DNA from: Micromonospora andamanensis
Lineage (GTDB): Bacteria > Actinomycetota > Actinomycetes > Mycobacteriales > Micromonosporaceae
Length of the DNA: 64,000 nucleotides
Direction of reading: 5' to 3'
NCBI RefSeq assembly: GCF_016863495.1
Contig: NZ_BOOZ01000004.1
Span: 1 to 64,000, forward strand
Below the pieces are notes generated by a model. It was not told where the DNA came from, ran no database searches, and saw only the letters and a list, made by a program, of their open reading frames with translations. Made by a program: the position numbers and the translations under genes. Within the stretch, counting starts at the first letter, position 1. Each line of letters opens with the position of its first letter. This document shows positions 7,780 to 16,506 of the stretch, piece after piece.

Positions 7780-10557
7780 ATGGTCGGGCAGGTGGCCGGG
7801 TACCGGCTGCGGGTGGGTATGGAGAAGGCCGAGCGTGCAGAGTCCCGTCGGCTCGTGGCGGACTTCAGGCGGTGGGGTCGGCTCGCCGAGGACGTGCGGA
7901 ACCGGCGCCGGGCTGTCCGGCAGGAGGCGAGCGCCGCCGAAGGGGCCATGTGGGACCGCAGCGTGGTGGTCGAGCGCTCCGGTCGGGCCGCGTGGCGCGT
8001 GCTCGCGTTGCGGGAGAACGACAGCGACGTCGTCCGGCGACTCCGGCAGCGGGCGGCGCTTCCCGCGACGACAGTCGCCGACGACGCCCTGCTGCGCCTG
8101 CTCGCCGAGGACGCCCCCCGCGCCGTCGCCGACCTCGCACCGATGCTCGACGTACGCCGCTACCTCGCCGGGCCGGCCAGGAAGCAGTCGGCGGCCACCG
8201 CCGCGACGTTCCTACGTGACCGGTACGCGGAGGTGATCGCTGCTGGCAGCCCCAAACGTCTGGCGTACCTCGGCGTCCCCGCCGCGTCGCTCGATCCGGC
8301 CCGGTCCCGCATCGAGGATCTGCTCGACCCGGCTCTCCGTTTCGCCCTGCTCGCCGAGCGCACGCCTCCGGAGCGGGAACCGACCGAGCGGACGAGTCCA
8401 GAGCGAGGACCGGCCGAGCGGACGAGTCCAGAGCCGGAGCTGGTGGACCGGTCGGTGTTCGCGGGCCTGCCGGCGGCCCTGGCCACCATCGACAAGGTGG
8501 TGGCCGGCGAGGCCGCCTACCGCGCGGCGGCCCGCGAAGCGGGTGAGCAGGTCAGACAGGCCGAGGCGCAACGGATCCTGCGGGACATGCCGGTGGAGGC
8601 GTTGCGGACCGTCACCCGTGACCGGTTCCGACTCGGGCCGCTCACCGACGCGGGCATCGACACGGTGCAGGACGTGCTGCGCGTCGGCGCCTCCCTTCCG
8701 GCGCTTCCGGGTGTCGGGGAGACCTCGGCCCGTCGCCTGCTCGGCGCGGCCCGCACCCTCTGGCAGACCACGTACGAGGACACGTCGGTCCGCATCGACG
8801 TCGAGCACCGCCATCCGGAGACCACGCAGCTGCTGCGTCGCCTCGCCGAGTGGGACGCGTACCGGCGTACCCGTGGTGCGGCGGCAGACCTCGAACGCGC
8901 CGCCGAACTCGCGCCGCTGGGCAGCGCCATCGACCGGAGGACCCGCCACCTGCTCGTGGTGCCGACCAGAGGGCTCACCGTCACCGACCTGCGCGAGAGC
9001 GTCGAGCTCGTCATCCGGCGAGCCGAGCTGCTCCGGGGGTCGCCGGCCTCGGGTCGGCGGAGCGGTCGCGTCGATCCGTGGGACGACTTCCGCGCCCGGC
9101 CGGCCGACTACTTCGCCATGCTCGCCGAGCTGGGCTTCGCCGCCGACGACAGGCCCGCGACGCACGGCGACTTGCCGGACGAGATCATCCAGGCGGTACG
9201 CGACCAGGCGCTCGACGGTGACCACCTGACCGCGTCGCTGCGCGGTTACCAGAGCTTCGCCGCGCGCTTCGCCCTCGTCCAACGCAAGATCATTATCGGG
9301 GACGAGATGGGCCTCGGTAAGACAGTCGAGGCGCTGGCCGTCCTGGCCCACCTGCGCAGCAGGGGACGCACCCACTTCCTGGTGGTGTGTCCCGCCGCCG
9401 TGGTGACCAACTGGGTCCGCGAGATCAGCGGCAAGTCGAGGCTGCGTCCACACCGGGTGCACGGCCCGGACCGCGACGCCGCAGCCCGCACCTGGCTGCG
9501 GGACGGGGGCGTGGCGGTCACCACCTACGAGACCCTCGCCTGGTGGGCGCCGGAACTGCGGGAGTTCCCCGACCTCGCCTGTGTCGTCGTCGACGAGGCC
9601 CACTACATCAAGAACCCGCAGGCGCAGCGGACGATCAGGACGAAGGAGATCGTCGCGCGTGCCGAACGGGCCATCCTGCTCACCGGCACGCCACTGGAGA
9701 ACAGGGTCGACGAGTTCCGCAACCTCGCCTCGTACGTGCGCCCCGATCTCACAGTCGACGCCACCGACCTGTCACCCGCGCGGTTCCGGCGGCAGATCGC
9801 ACCGGCGTACCTGCGCCGCAACCAGGACGACGTCCTCGACGAGCTGCCCGAACTCATCGAGGTCGAGGAGTGGCTGCCGATGTCCTCGACGGACACCACG
9901 GCTTACCGCGCGGCGGTCGAACGGGGAAACTTCATGGAGATGCGCCAGGTCGCCATGCTCCAGGCGGCCGAGTCCACAAAGCTGCAGCGACTCGTCGAGA
10001 TCGTCCGGGAAGCGGCCGAGAACGAGCGCCGCGTCATCGTGTTCTCCCACTTCAGGGCGGTCCTCGACCGGGTCGCCGAGGCCCTTCCCGAGCCGGTGTT
10101 CGGGCCGCTCACCGGATCGGTGCCCGCCAACCGACGTCAGCAGCTGGTCGACGAGTTCTCCGCCGCCCGCCACGGGGCCGTCCTGGTGGCCCAGATCGTG
10201 GCCGGTGGCGTCGGGCTGAACATCCAGTCCGCGTCCGTCGTGGTCATCTGTGAACCTCAGCTCAAGCCGACCACCGAGGCGCAGGCCGTCGCCCGGGCGC
10301 ACCGGATGGGACAGGTCCAGTCGGTGCAGGTCCACCGGCTGCTCTCCGAGGACGGCGTCGACAAGCGGATCACCGAACTGCTGGCCGGCAAGCGACGCAT
10401 CTTCGACGACTTCGCCCGGGTCAGCGACATGGCCGAGTCGAGTCCCGAGGCGGTGGACCTGTCCGAGGCCGAACTCGTCCGCGAGGTCCTCGCCGCCGAG
10501 CGCCACCGCCTGCTCGACCCGGCACCCGGGCTCCCGCCCCAGCACGCGCCTTCGTAA
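7780..10557 (+). CDS. SNF2-family DEAD/DEAH-box helicase with an HhH motif
   Basis: About 925 residues; a large Swi2/Snf2-type ATP-dependent DNA translocase. The N-terminal ~490 residues are family-specific and include a helix-hairpin-helix-like DNA-binding element (LPALPGVGETSARRLLGAAR, near residue 308). The ATPase core shows motif I IIGDEMGLGKTVEALA (near 507), the DEAH box VVVDEAHYIKNP (near 605), motif III LTGTPLENR, and C-terminal motifs QIVAGGVGLNIQSA and AVARAHRMGQ. It may remodel DNA or act in repair; the client is unknown. I chose ATG 7780 (AGG a few bases upstream); ATG 7819 is possible, and 7732 lies inside the inverted repeat. A 30-nt in-frame direct repeat sits in the N-terminal part. 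Confidence 0.87.
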   Translation: MVGQVAGYRLRVGMEKAERAESRRLVADFRRWGRLAEDVRNRRRAVRQEASAAEGAMWDRSVVVERSGRAAWRVLALRENDSDVVRRLRQRAALPATTVADDALLRLLAEDAPRAVADLAPMLDVRRYLAGPARKQSAATAATFLRDRYAEVIAAGSPKRLAYLGVPAASLDPARSRIEDLLDPALRFALLAERTPPEREPTERTSPERGPAERTSPEPELVDRSVFAGLPAALATIDKVVAGEAAYRAAAREAGEQVRQAEAQRILRDMPVEALRTVTRDRFRLGPLTDAGIDTVQDVLRVGASLPALPGVGETSARRLLGAARTLWQTTYEDTSVRIDVEHRHPETTQLLRRLAEWDAYRRTRGAAADLERAAELAPLGSAIDRRTRHLLVVPTRGLTVTDLRESVELVIRRAELLRGSPASGRRSGRVDPWDDFRARPADYFAMLAELGFAADDRPATHGDLPDEIIQAVRDQALDGDHLTASLRGYQSFAARFALVQRKIIIGDEMGLGKTVEALAVLAHLRSRGRTHFLVVCPAAVVTNWVREISGKSRLRPHRVHGPDRDAAARTWLRDGGVAVTTYETLAWWAPELREFPDLACVVVDEAHYIKNPQAQRTIRTKEIVARAERAILLTGTPLENRVDEFRNLASYVRPDLTVDATDLSPARFRRQIAPAYLRRNQDDVLDELPELIEVEEWLPMSSTDTTAYRAAVERGNFMEMRQVAMLQAAESTKLQRLVEIVREAAENERRVIVFSHFRAVLDRVAEALPEPVFGPLTGSVPANRRQQLVDEFSAARHGAVLVAQIVAGGVGLNIQSASVVVICEPQLKPTTEAQAVARAHRMGQVQSVQVHRLLSEDGVDKRITELLAGKRRIFDDFARVSDMAESSPEAVDLSEAELVREVLAAERHRLLDPAPGLPPQHAPS
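8384..8434 (+). repeat. In-frame 30-nt direct repeat in the helicase gene
   Basis: A segment of about 21 nt at 8384-8404 recurs at 8414-8434, a period of 30 nt (10 codons). It encodes a charged Pro/Glu/Arg linker with two RTSPE units and a diverged third copy upstream. It looks like a low-complexity linker that grew by duplication. Confidence 0.65.
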
Positions 10558-10571
10558 CCCACGTCGCCGAA

Positions 10572-10626
10572 CCGTGGCAGTAAAGGTGTCAGCCGGCCGG
10601 CGTGTCGGCTACCGCGACTGCCACGG
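10572..10626. terminator. Bidirectional terminator between convergent genes
   Basis: Perfect 10-bp arms (10572-10581 and 10617-10626) enclose a second small stem (10591-10595 with 10606-10610). It starts 14 nt after the helicase stop and overlaps the last codons of the convergent small gene. Confidence 0.6.
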
Positions 10627-10830
10627 ATCGGGAGTGCCACCGCCCCCGGTCCAGCGGGTCTGCTTGAGGGTGGTGAGGAGGTCGCGGGCGGCGGTGGCAA
10701 CGGCACAGTCGGTGACGCGGCAGATCGGGCAGCGGCCGTCGGAGCCGGGTTGGTGATCACGCAGGGTCCAGCGGGCGGTCAGGGTGAGCCGGTTGAGGAT
10801 CTGGGCGAGGGTGAGGATCGGGGCGGTCAT
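10609..10830 (-). CDS. 73-residue protein with Cys motif, coupled to an XRE regulator
   Basis: A small protein whose ATG at 10830 overlaps the stop of the upstream XRE-type regulator by 4 bp (ATGA), which fixes the start. The centre carries three cysteines in RCPICRVTDCAVATAA, a possible metal-binding knuckle, followed by an amphipathic helix and a Gly/Trp-rich tail. I do not recognise a named family. The tight coupling implies that it works with the regulator or shares its control. The track's longer frame beyond 10830 runs inside the regulator gene and is not coding. Confidence 0.65.
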   Translation of the reverse strand: MTAPILTLAQILNRLTLTARWTLRDHQPGSDGRCPICRVTDCAVATAARDLLTTLKQTRWTGGGGTPDPWQSR

Positions 10831-12017
10831 GCGCGGGTCACCCCGAGGGTGGCGGCCAGCGCGACGATCGTGGCGGGAGCGCCCGGATGGCGGACCGTGG
10901 CGGCGAGCACGTTCCGGGCGGCGGGCCGGTGGCGTAGTTCGGCAGGTGCGGTCCGGTCGGCCTCCAGCAGCACCCGGGCCGCGTTCACCGGGTCGGCAAC
11001 CTGAAGGTACGCACGCCCGGCGTCGATCAGATGAGCCGCCCGATGCTCCGGTGGCAGCCATCGCCAGCCGACCCGCCCGACAGCCTTCTCGTGTCGGACG
11101 ATCGCCTCGTCCGGCGTACCCAGATCGATCGCGACAGCGACCCGGGCGAGCGCCACGGCCGTCGGTCCGAAGCTGGTGTGATGATGATCGTTGCCGTCGC
11201 CGACCTCGGCGGCGAGATCGGCGGCCTCGTCGACGCGGGTGGCGGCCCGATCGTCACCGTGCCGGGCCGCCGCGAGCGCCGCCTGCACGAGCAGCGCCCC
11301 GCAGAGCGACAACCGCGCCACGTCGAGGTCGGCCCGGCCGATCCGGTACGCCGCCGCCAGCGTCGCCCGGCCCGCCTCCCGCGCCCGACCGGCCGCCCGC
11401 AACACCTGGCCGAGCTGCACCGTGGCGGCGGCCACCAGCAGCGGATCACCTGTCGCGACCGTCATCGCCCGGTCGGCGGCGAGCCAGGCCAGCTCGGACT
11501 CGTCAAGCTTGACCAGCAGCGACGCGGTCACCCGGTAGGCCTCCACAAGCGACACCCGGCCCACCTCCGGATCATGCGCGTGCCCGCGCTGCGCTCCGAC
11601 CAGCAACTCCGGCAGCAGGCCGATAAGCGCCGGATACCGCGCGTGCTGAAAACTGGTCCAGGCATGCGCGACGCCGCGTGCCAGCCGAGCACCGTCCGGC
11701 GCGTCCCGGCGCGCCGCCGGCCGATCCAGAGCAATGTCGTACGCGGACAGTGCCGCCCGGATCACCTCATCGCCCTCGACCCTGGTGGTCGCCTCAGCAG
11801 GTCGACTGTCCTGGCCGAGCAGCAACCCCTGATCGATCCGCAGCGCGGCGGCGATGTCCCGCAGCGTGGAGACCTTGTCCAGGGCGCGTACCCCCCGCTC
11901 GACCTTGTCGACCCAGCTCTTGGACTTGCCGAGCCGGTCGGCGAACACCTGCTGCGACATCCGCCGCCGCGCCCGCCAGTACGCCACCCGCCGCCCGATC
12001 GGCACCGAGTCCCTCAT
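10827..12017 (-). CDS. XRE-family regulator with TPR-like C-terminal domain
   Basis: A 396-residue protein. The N-terminal Cro/C1-type helix-turn-helix (about residues 5-60) contains MSQQVFADRLGKSKSWVDKV. The rest is a helical, Ala-rich array typical of TPR-type sensory domains in actinomycete XRE regulators that respond to peptides or other partners. ATG 12017 follows a GGGGGTGA ribosome site; an upstream frame to 12059 is less likely. It is co-translated with the small Cys protein. A second regulator of the same architecture lies just upstream at 12100-13215 on the same strand. Confidence 0.8.
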   Translation of the reverse strand: MRDSVPIGRRVAYWRARRRMSQQVFADRLGKSKSWVDKVERGVRALDKVSTLRDIAAALRIDQGLLLGQDSRPAEATTRVEGDEVIRAALSAYDIALDRPAARRDAPDGARLARGVAHAWTSFQHARYPALIGLLPELLVGAQRGHAHDPEVGRVSLVEAYRVTASLLVKLDESELAWLAADRAMTVATGDPLLVAAATVQLGQVLRAAGRAREAGRATLAAAYRIGRADLDVARLSLCGALLVQAALAAARHGDDRAATRVDEAADLAAEVGDGNDHHHTSFGPTAVALARVAVAIDLGTPDEAIVRHEKAVGRVGWRWLPPEHRAAHLIDAGRAYLQVADPVNAARVLLEADRTAPAELRHRPAARNVLAATVRHPGAPATIVALAATLGVTRA

Positions 12018-12099
12018 CGTCACCCCCCTGAGCAGGCACTGTGTGCCCTCGATCAGCATTCAGTGATCGGATGGTGACGGTCGAGAGTATGGGTGTCTG

Positions 12100-13215
12100 C
12101 TATCTACCTGCGGACATCGCGCGGACGGCCTCCTCGGCTTGGTCAATAAGGCTGAGGGTGCGGGTTGCCTGCCCGATACCATGGACCCTTTGGTAGATGC
12201 TCAGCGCCTCGCTGGCCTCTCCGGTGTCAACGAGCGCCGCCGCCAGGCGCAGGAGGTAGGGACCGGTCCAGGCGGCGCCGGCCGCCTCTGGCGACATCCC
12301 GGACAGTCCCAACCGCAGATATTCGATCGCCTGCGCATTCCAGCCGAGGAGGCGGTAGGCGAGGCCGCGCTGCATGGTCAGGTAGGCAGTCGAGTGGAAG
12401 TAGATCCATGGTGGCTCGCGGTCGGGTGCCTGGCGGGCCGCCGCCACCAACTCCGCAGCCTGATCGAGCAGGGCGGTCACGAAGTCCGCCTCGCCGAGCA
12501 GCGCATGCCCACGAGCCTGTTGCTGGATGGCAATGGCACGTATGCCAGGGCTGGCCGGCTGTCGTGCCGCTGCCGCAGAAAGCCCGATCATCGGATGCGA
12601 ACGCCGCTCCGACCAGGCGAGATGTCCTCGCATGCTGAGCGCCGTGGCGATCATGTCCGGATTGCCCGCCTCAGTTCCCCACTCCAGGGCCGTGCCGTAC
12701 CAACGGTTGGCGAGCCGACGTCGGTCACTGGCGGCGTACAGCCACCCACCGAACTGCGCCCACTGTGCGGCGAGGTCAACCACATTCGGTCGCAGCGCCG
12801 AGGTGGCCTCCGAGACGAGCGTGGTGACCATGTCCAGTTGAGTGCGCATCGTTGGCAGCAGCGGTGCGGAGCCGAGGGTGTCTTCCAGACGACGATACGC
12901 GGCGAGCAGATCGGTCAAAGTGTGCAGGGCCGCAGGGTCGACACGGCGGGGATGCTGGGCGACGTAGGCCAAGCTTTCCGGGTCGCTTGGCGCGGGAGTT
13001 GGGTGCAGCATGCCGGACAGAATGCCGCCGGTGTCGAGCGCATCGTCGAGTCGCGCGGCCAGGTCTACTGTTGGCCGGCGTCGACCCGTCTCCAGATCGT
13101 GCAGGTGCCCTCGACTGGACAGGACGAGCGGTGCGAGTTGCCGTAGCGACAGGCCCGCCAGCACACGGAGCCTACGCAGTTCCCCACCGAACCGGCCATC
13201 CGCGATGGCTGCCAT
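12100..13215 (-). CDS. XRE-family regulator with TPR-like C-terminal domain
   Basis: A 371-residue protein. The helix-turn-helix is at about residues 10-50 (LRRLRVLAGLSLRQLAPLV, then SSRGHLHDLETGRRRPTVD). The remainder is a helical repeat region with WSERRSHPMIGLSAAAARQ and further TPR-like helices. It has the same layout as the product of 10827-12017 but low obvious identity, so the pair may be an old duplication or independent members of this abundant actinomycete family. The ATG at 13215 has a GGGGGTG site upstream. The gap of 82 bp to the next gene allows read-through. Target genes are not evident. Confidence 0.8.
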   Translation of the reverse strand: MAAIADGRFGGELRRLRVLAGLSLRQLAPLVLSSRGHLHDLETGRRRPTVDLAARLDDALDTGGILSGMLHPTPAPSDPESLAYVAQHPRRVDPAALHTLTDLLAAYRRLEDTLGSAPLLPTMRTQLDMVTTLVSEATSALRPNVVDLAAQWAQFGGWLYAASDRRRLANRWYGTALEWGTEAGNPDMIATALSMRGHLAWSERRSHPMIGLSAAAARQPASPGIRAIAIQQQARGHALLGEADFVTALLDQAAELVAAARQAPDREPPWIYFHSTAYLTMQRGLAYRLLGWNAQAIEYLRLGLSGMSPEAAGAAWTGPYLLRLAAALVDTGEASEALSIYQRVHGIGQATRTLSLIDQAEEAVRAMSAGR

Positions 13216-13386
13216 GTCGACACCCCCGAACGCGAGGATCCGCAGCTCTCACCTCGGAGCCGCCACTTCGGACCGTACACCCGCGCAGTCACCGAGTAGC
13301 TCGTCCCAGCAGCATTGTCGAACGGGCACGTTGGCATCGCTCGACGGTGGATGGAGCAGGTGCGGGGTGGGGCTACTCTTCCGGGC

Positions 13387-13896
13387 ATGGCGGTGAGCTA
13401 CGGCGATGCGGCGGCGTGGGCCGGTGTCGTATCGTCTGTCGTCTTCTCCACGACGGCACTTGCGGTGTCGGTACGGTCGCTGCGGCACGCCCAGCGCGCC
13501 GCTGATGCCGCCGAGCGGCAGGCTGTCGCCGCCGAACTGGCCGTGCCGCCGGCTCCGCCGCCGGTGTCCTGGCAGGCCGAGCTTCCGCGCAGCCGCCGCC
13601 CGATGGAGATCGGGACGCCCTACGTGATCCGTAACGTCGGCAACGAACCGGCGACTGGTGTCACGGTACAGTCCCGCGGCTTCAAGATCAGCGAGATCGA
13701 GGGGCTGGATGAGGGCGTGGTGCTGCCGGGCGCGTCCTTTGTGGTGGTCCTGATGGAGTGGATCAGCACCGGCTCGCGGACCAACGAGATCCTGCTGCTG
13801 TGGGACGGTCAGACGCTGCCGGTCGGCATCGCGTTGCCGCCCCGGCCGCCCGAGCCGCCACCCATCTTCGTCAAGACCAGCCCGATCATTCGCTGA
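13387..13896 (+). CDS. Hypothetical single-pass membrane protein
   Basis: A 169-residue protein. An N-terminal hydrophobic helix (about residues 8-30, WAGVVSSVVFSTTALAVSV) is followed by a charged segment RHAQRAADAAERQAVAAEL and then a beta-rich domain with the block YVIRNVGNEPATGVTVQS, reminiscent of an Ig-like fold. No catalytic motif is visible and I do not recognise a named family. ATG 13387 was chosen because TACTCT (13374-13379) ends 7 nt upstream, fitting a leaderless promoter; a longer frame from 13315 lacks support. Confidence 0.6.
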   Translation: MAVSYGDAAAWAGVVSSVVFSTTALAVSVRSLRHAQRAADAAERQAVAAELAVPPAPPPVSWQAELPRSRRPMEIGTPYVIRNVGNEPATGVTVQSRGFKISEIEGLDEGVVLPGASFVVVLMEWISTGSRTNEILLLWDGQTLPVGIALPPRPPEPPPIFVKTSPIIR

Positions 13897-13902
13897 CACC
13901 AC

Positions 13903-13997
13903 AGGTCAGACAGACATGAGCATGTCTCCCTGACCTGACGCTTCCCACGCATGGTGCGTCTCGCTCGTCGGTGCGGTCTCCCGCCGACGAGCGAGAC
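13903..13997. terminator. Two hairpins between convergent genes
   Basis: The first hairpin (13903-13936) has a 7-bp outer stem, a 2x2 internal loop and a 7-bp inner stem with a 2-nt loop. The second has perfect 14-bp arms (13958-13971 and 13984-13997) with a 12-nt loop. Together they can stop transcription from both sides. Confidence 0.7.
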
Positions 13998-14009
13998 CAA
14001 CTCCTGTGC

Positions 14010-15182
14010 TCAGCGGTCGAGCAGTGCGGCGGGCGACGGTCCGCGCGGCGTCGAGACCCGGGTGAGGCGGGTGGCGACGATGGTGCTGGCCAGGACGGAG
14101 ACGGCGGCGACCGGGCCGATCCAGGCCGGGCCGAGGCCGACCGCGAGCACCGTGCCGCCGAGCGCGGCGCCGAGGGCTCCGGCGGCACCGGCGACCGAGA
14201 TGTTGACGGCGGCGACCAGGCCGGTGGCGGCGGTGTCGACCTGACCCATCAGCCAGGTCTGGACCAGCGGCACGACCAGGAACGCCGCCGCACCCAGCAG
14301 GGCGAGCCCGGCCAGCGCCAGCGGGGCGACCGGCAGCAGTAGCGGCTGCGCCAGCAGGATCGCGGTCAGCGCGCCGACGGCGAGGGGCAGCCGTCGGGTG
14401 ATCGCGTCGGGGCGTACCCGGCCGGCGAGCAGGTTGCCGGCGATGGTGCCGAGGCCGTAGAGGACCAGGCCGACGCTGACCCAGCCGGGGCTCAGCCCGG
14501 TGACGGTGCGCAGCATCGGAGCGACGTAGGTGAAGGCGGCCACGAAACCGGTGAGCGCCAGCAGGGTGACGCCGAGTCCCGCGTAGATGCCGGGGCGCAG
14601 CAGCGCGCCGACGCTGTCCCGGACGCCGGCCGGCGGTGGGTTGGGGATCCGGGGGCAGAAGACGAGCACGCCGAGCAGCCCCAGCGCGGCCAGGCCGGCC
14701 ACGGCCACGAAGGTGGCAGGCCAGCCGTACGCCTCGCCGATCAGGCTGCCCAGCGGCAGGCCGAGCACGGTGGCCAGGGCGAATCCGCCGAACAGCCGGG
14801 CCACCGCGACGGTCTGCCGCTCCGGCGGCACCGAGGCCATGGCCACCTGCGAGGCCACCGCCATGAACAGCGCCTGGGCCAGCGCCGAGCCCAGCCGGGC
14901 CGACAACAGCATCGGGTACGAGGTGGCCATGGCGCTGGCCACCGCGGACACCGTCGCCAGCGCCATGGTGCCGGCGAGCAGTTCCCGGCGCGGCAGCCGG
15001 CGGGTCAGCACGGTGGCGACCGGGCCGCCCACCGTCACCACGATCATGTACGCGGTGACCAGCTGCCCGGCGGCGGCAACGGAGACGTCCAGGTCGGTGG
15101 CGACCTGGGGGAGCAGGCCGACAAGCACGAACTCGGCAGTGGCCACGGCGAACGAGCAGACGAAGAGCACATAGATGATCAC
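14010..15182 (-). CDS. MFS transporter, DHA1-type exporter next to a MerR regulator
   Basis: A 390-residue major facilitator protein with about 12 helices. The start FAVATAEFVLVGLLPQVA is typical of the AraJ/PbuE-like DHA1 exporters of sugars, nucleosides or drugs. The loop motif VGGPVATVLTRRLPRRELL is in the expected place. Translation starts at GTG 15182 with no ribosome site; the promoter sits so close (see 15183-15223) that the mRNA is probably leaderless or nearly so. The divergent MerR gene is the obvious regulator, suggesting export of the effector that MerR senses. The substrate is unknown. Confidence 0.82.
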   Translation of the reverse strand: MIIYVLFVCSFAVATAEFVLVGLLPQVATDLDVSVAAAGQLVTAYMIVVTVGGPVATVLTRRLPRRELLAGTMALATVSAVASAMATSYPMLLSARLGSALAQALFMAVASQVAMASVPPERQTVAVARLFGGFALATVLGLPLGSLIGEAYGWPATFVAVAGLAALGLLGVLVFCPRIPNPPPAGVRDSVGALLRPGIYAGLGVTLLALTGFVAAFTYVAPMLRTVTGLSPGWVSVGLVLYGLGTIAGNLLAGRVRPDAITRRLPLAVGALTAILLAQPLLLPVAPLALAGLALLGAAAFLVVPLVQTWLMGQVDTAATGLVAAVNISVAGAAGALGAALGGTVLAVGLGPAWIGPVAAVSVLASTIVATRLTRVSTPRGPSPAALLDR

Positions 15183-15223
15183 AGACGGACGCTAAAGCCT
15201 GACATCGACGTTAGAGTCAAGCG
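15183..15223. promoter_or_regulatory. Compact divergent MerR-type promoter/operator
   Basis: On the minus strand a -35 box TTGACT (15220-15215) is followed by an 18-nt spacer holding an imperfect dyad around CTAACGTCGATGTCAGG, then TTTAGC (15196-15191). The long spacer over a dyad is the classic design of MerR-activated promoters. On the plus strand TAGAGT (15212-15217) ends 6 nt before the merR ATG, a likely leaderless -10 box that overlaps the exporter's -35. One bound MerR could therefore control both directions. Confidence 0.6.
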
Positions 15224-15679
15224 ATGCGGATCGGTGAGTTGAGCGCGCGGACCGGCGCGTCGGTGCGGATGCTGCGCTACTACGAGGAGCAGGGCCTGCT
15301 GACGCCGATTCGTACCGACTCGGGCTACCGGACGTACCAGGAGTCCGACGTCGACCGGGTGGCCCGGATCCGGTGCATGCTGTCCGCCGCGCTGCCCTCC
15401 GGCGTGGTCGGGCAGGCGCTGCGATTCCTGCTGGACGGCCGGGCTGCGATACCCGACGAGCCGGCTGACCGTGCCCGCCTGGCCGACACCCTTCAGGTGG
15501 AGTTGGACCTGCTGACCGAGAAGATCGAGTCGCTGCGGTCCAGCCACGATCTGCTCGCCACCATCCTCGCCGACGTACGCGGTGACGTGGTGGGGCCCGG
15601 CCATCCCGGTGACCCGGGCGGCGGGGTGGCCCGCCGGTCGGTGCGCAAGGCGGGCCCGGCGGTCGGTCTGGCCCGCTGA
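15224..15679 (+). CDS. MerR-family transcriptional regulator
   Basis: A 151-residue regulator. The winged helix (MRIGELSARTGASVRMLRYY, then EEQGLLTPIRTDSGYRTYQ) occupies residues 1-70. A dimerisation coiled coil follows at about 85-120 (LADTLQVELDLLTEKIESL). The short variable C-terminal tail has no cysteine cluster, so it is not a metal-sensing MerR; an organic effector is likelier. It is divergent from the MFS exporter, with 41 bp between start codons. The start has no Shine-Dalgarno sequence and appears leaderless. Confidence 0.85.
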   Translation: MRIGELSARTGASVRMLRYYEEQGLLTPIRTDSGYRTYQESDVDRVARIRCMLSAALPSGVVGQALRFLLDGRAAIPDEPADRARLADTLQVELDLLTEKIESLRSSHDLLATILADVRGDVVGPGHPGDPGGGVARRSVRKAGPAVGLAR

Positions 15680-15683
15680 GCTG

Positions 15684-15720
15684 CCGCTCAGGCCGGCTGG
15701 TCACCCTGGCCGGCGAGCGG
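15684..15720. terminator. Hairpin between convergent merR and SDR genes
   Basis: A 6-bp outer stem (15684-15689 with 15715-15720) is followed, after a 2-nt bulge, by a 6-bp GCCGGC inner stem. It lies 4 nt after the merR stop and directly abuts the SDR stop codon, so it can serve both genes. Confidence 0.5.
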
Positions 15721-16506
15721 TCAGCCGGCGCGGTCCCCGCTCGGTGGCGTGGGCAGCCGCAGCCCGTGCATCCCGCCATCCACGGCGAGCACGCTGCCGG
15801 TGGTCGACCCGGATAGCGGACTGGCCAGGTACGCGACGGCGGCGGCCACCTCCTGTGGGGTGGTGAGGCGGCCTGTGGGCTGGCGGGCCCGCAACGCGGC
15901 AAGTGCCGCCGCCGGGTCGTCGGCGGCGTCGAGCAGCCGACGTACCCACGGCGTGTCCGCCGTGCCCGGGTTGACGCAGTTGACCCGGATGCCAACGGTC
16001 ACGTAGTCGGCGGCCATCGCCAGGGTGAGCGCCTGCACCGCGCCCTTGCTGGCGCTGTAGAGGGCCCGCTGGGGCAGCCCGAGCCAGGCCGCGATGGACC
16101 CGATGTTGACGATCGCGGCGTGCGCGGAGGCACGCAGGTGCGGTAGCGCGGCCCGGGTAACCCGGACGATGCCCACCACGTTGACGTCGAGTACCCGGTG
16201 CCAGTCGGCATCGCTGTCGGCCTCGACGGTGCCGACCGCGCCGATGGCGGCATTGTTGACCAGGACGTCGAGGCCGCCGAACGCCTCGTGGGCGGCGGCG
16301 ACAGCGGCTCGGACCGACGCGTCGTCGGTCACGTCGGCGGCCAGGCCGAGCAACGGCTCGGGCACCTGCTGCGCGTTCAGGTCCAGGCAGGCCACCCGGG
16401 CACCACGCTCGGCGAGCAGGGTGGCCGTGGCCAGGCCGATGCCGGAGGCGCCGCCGGTGACCACCGCCGACAACCCGGCGAACTCCCGCGCGTCCGCGCC
16501 GGTCAT
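15721..16506 (-). CDS. SDR-family dehydrogenase, probable 2-keto-3-deoxy-L-fuconate dehydrogenase
   Basis: A 261-residue classical short-chain dehydrogenase. NAD(P)-binding TGGASGIGLATA is at about residues 17-28, the NNAAIG motif at about 93-98, catalytic Ser in NIGSIAAW, and YSASKG with the catalytic Tyr/Lys. The Asp after beta-2 (ACLDLNA) favours NAD. The start ATG 16506 overlaps the stop of the upstream FAH-family gene by 4 bp. This SDR-plus-FAH pairing is known from the oxidative L-fucose/L-rhamnose routes: oxidation of 2-keto-3-deoxy-aldonate to the 2,4-diketo acid. The fucose genes at 40.7-51.3 kb make L-fuconate the preferred substrate. Substrate assignment is inference from context. 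Confidence 0.75.
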   Translation of the reverse strand: MTGADAREFAGLSAVVTGGASGIGLATATLLAERGARVACLDLNAQQVPEPLLGLAADVTDDASVRAAVAAAHEAFGGLDVLVNNAAIGAVGTVEADSDADWHRVLDVNVVGIVRVTRAALPHLRASAHAAIVNIGSIAAWLGLPQRALYSASKGAVQALTLAMAADYVTVGIRVNCVNPGTADTPWVRRLLDAADDPAAALAALRARQPTGRLTTPQEVAAAVAYLASPLSGSTTGSVLAVDGGMHGLRLPTPPSGDRAG

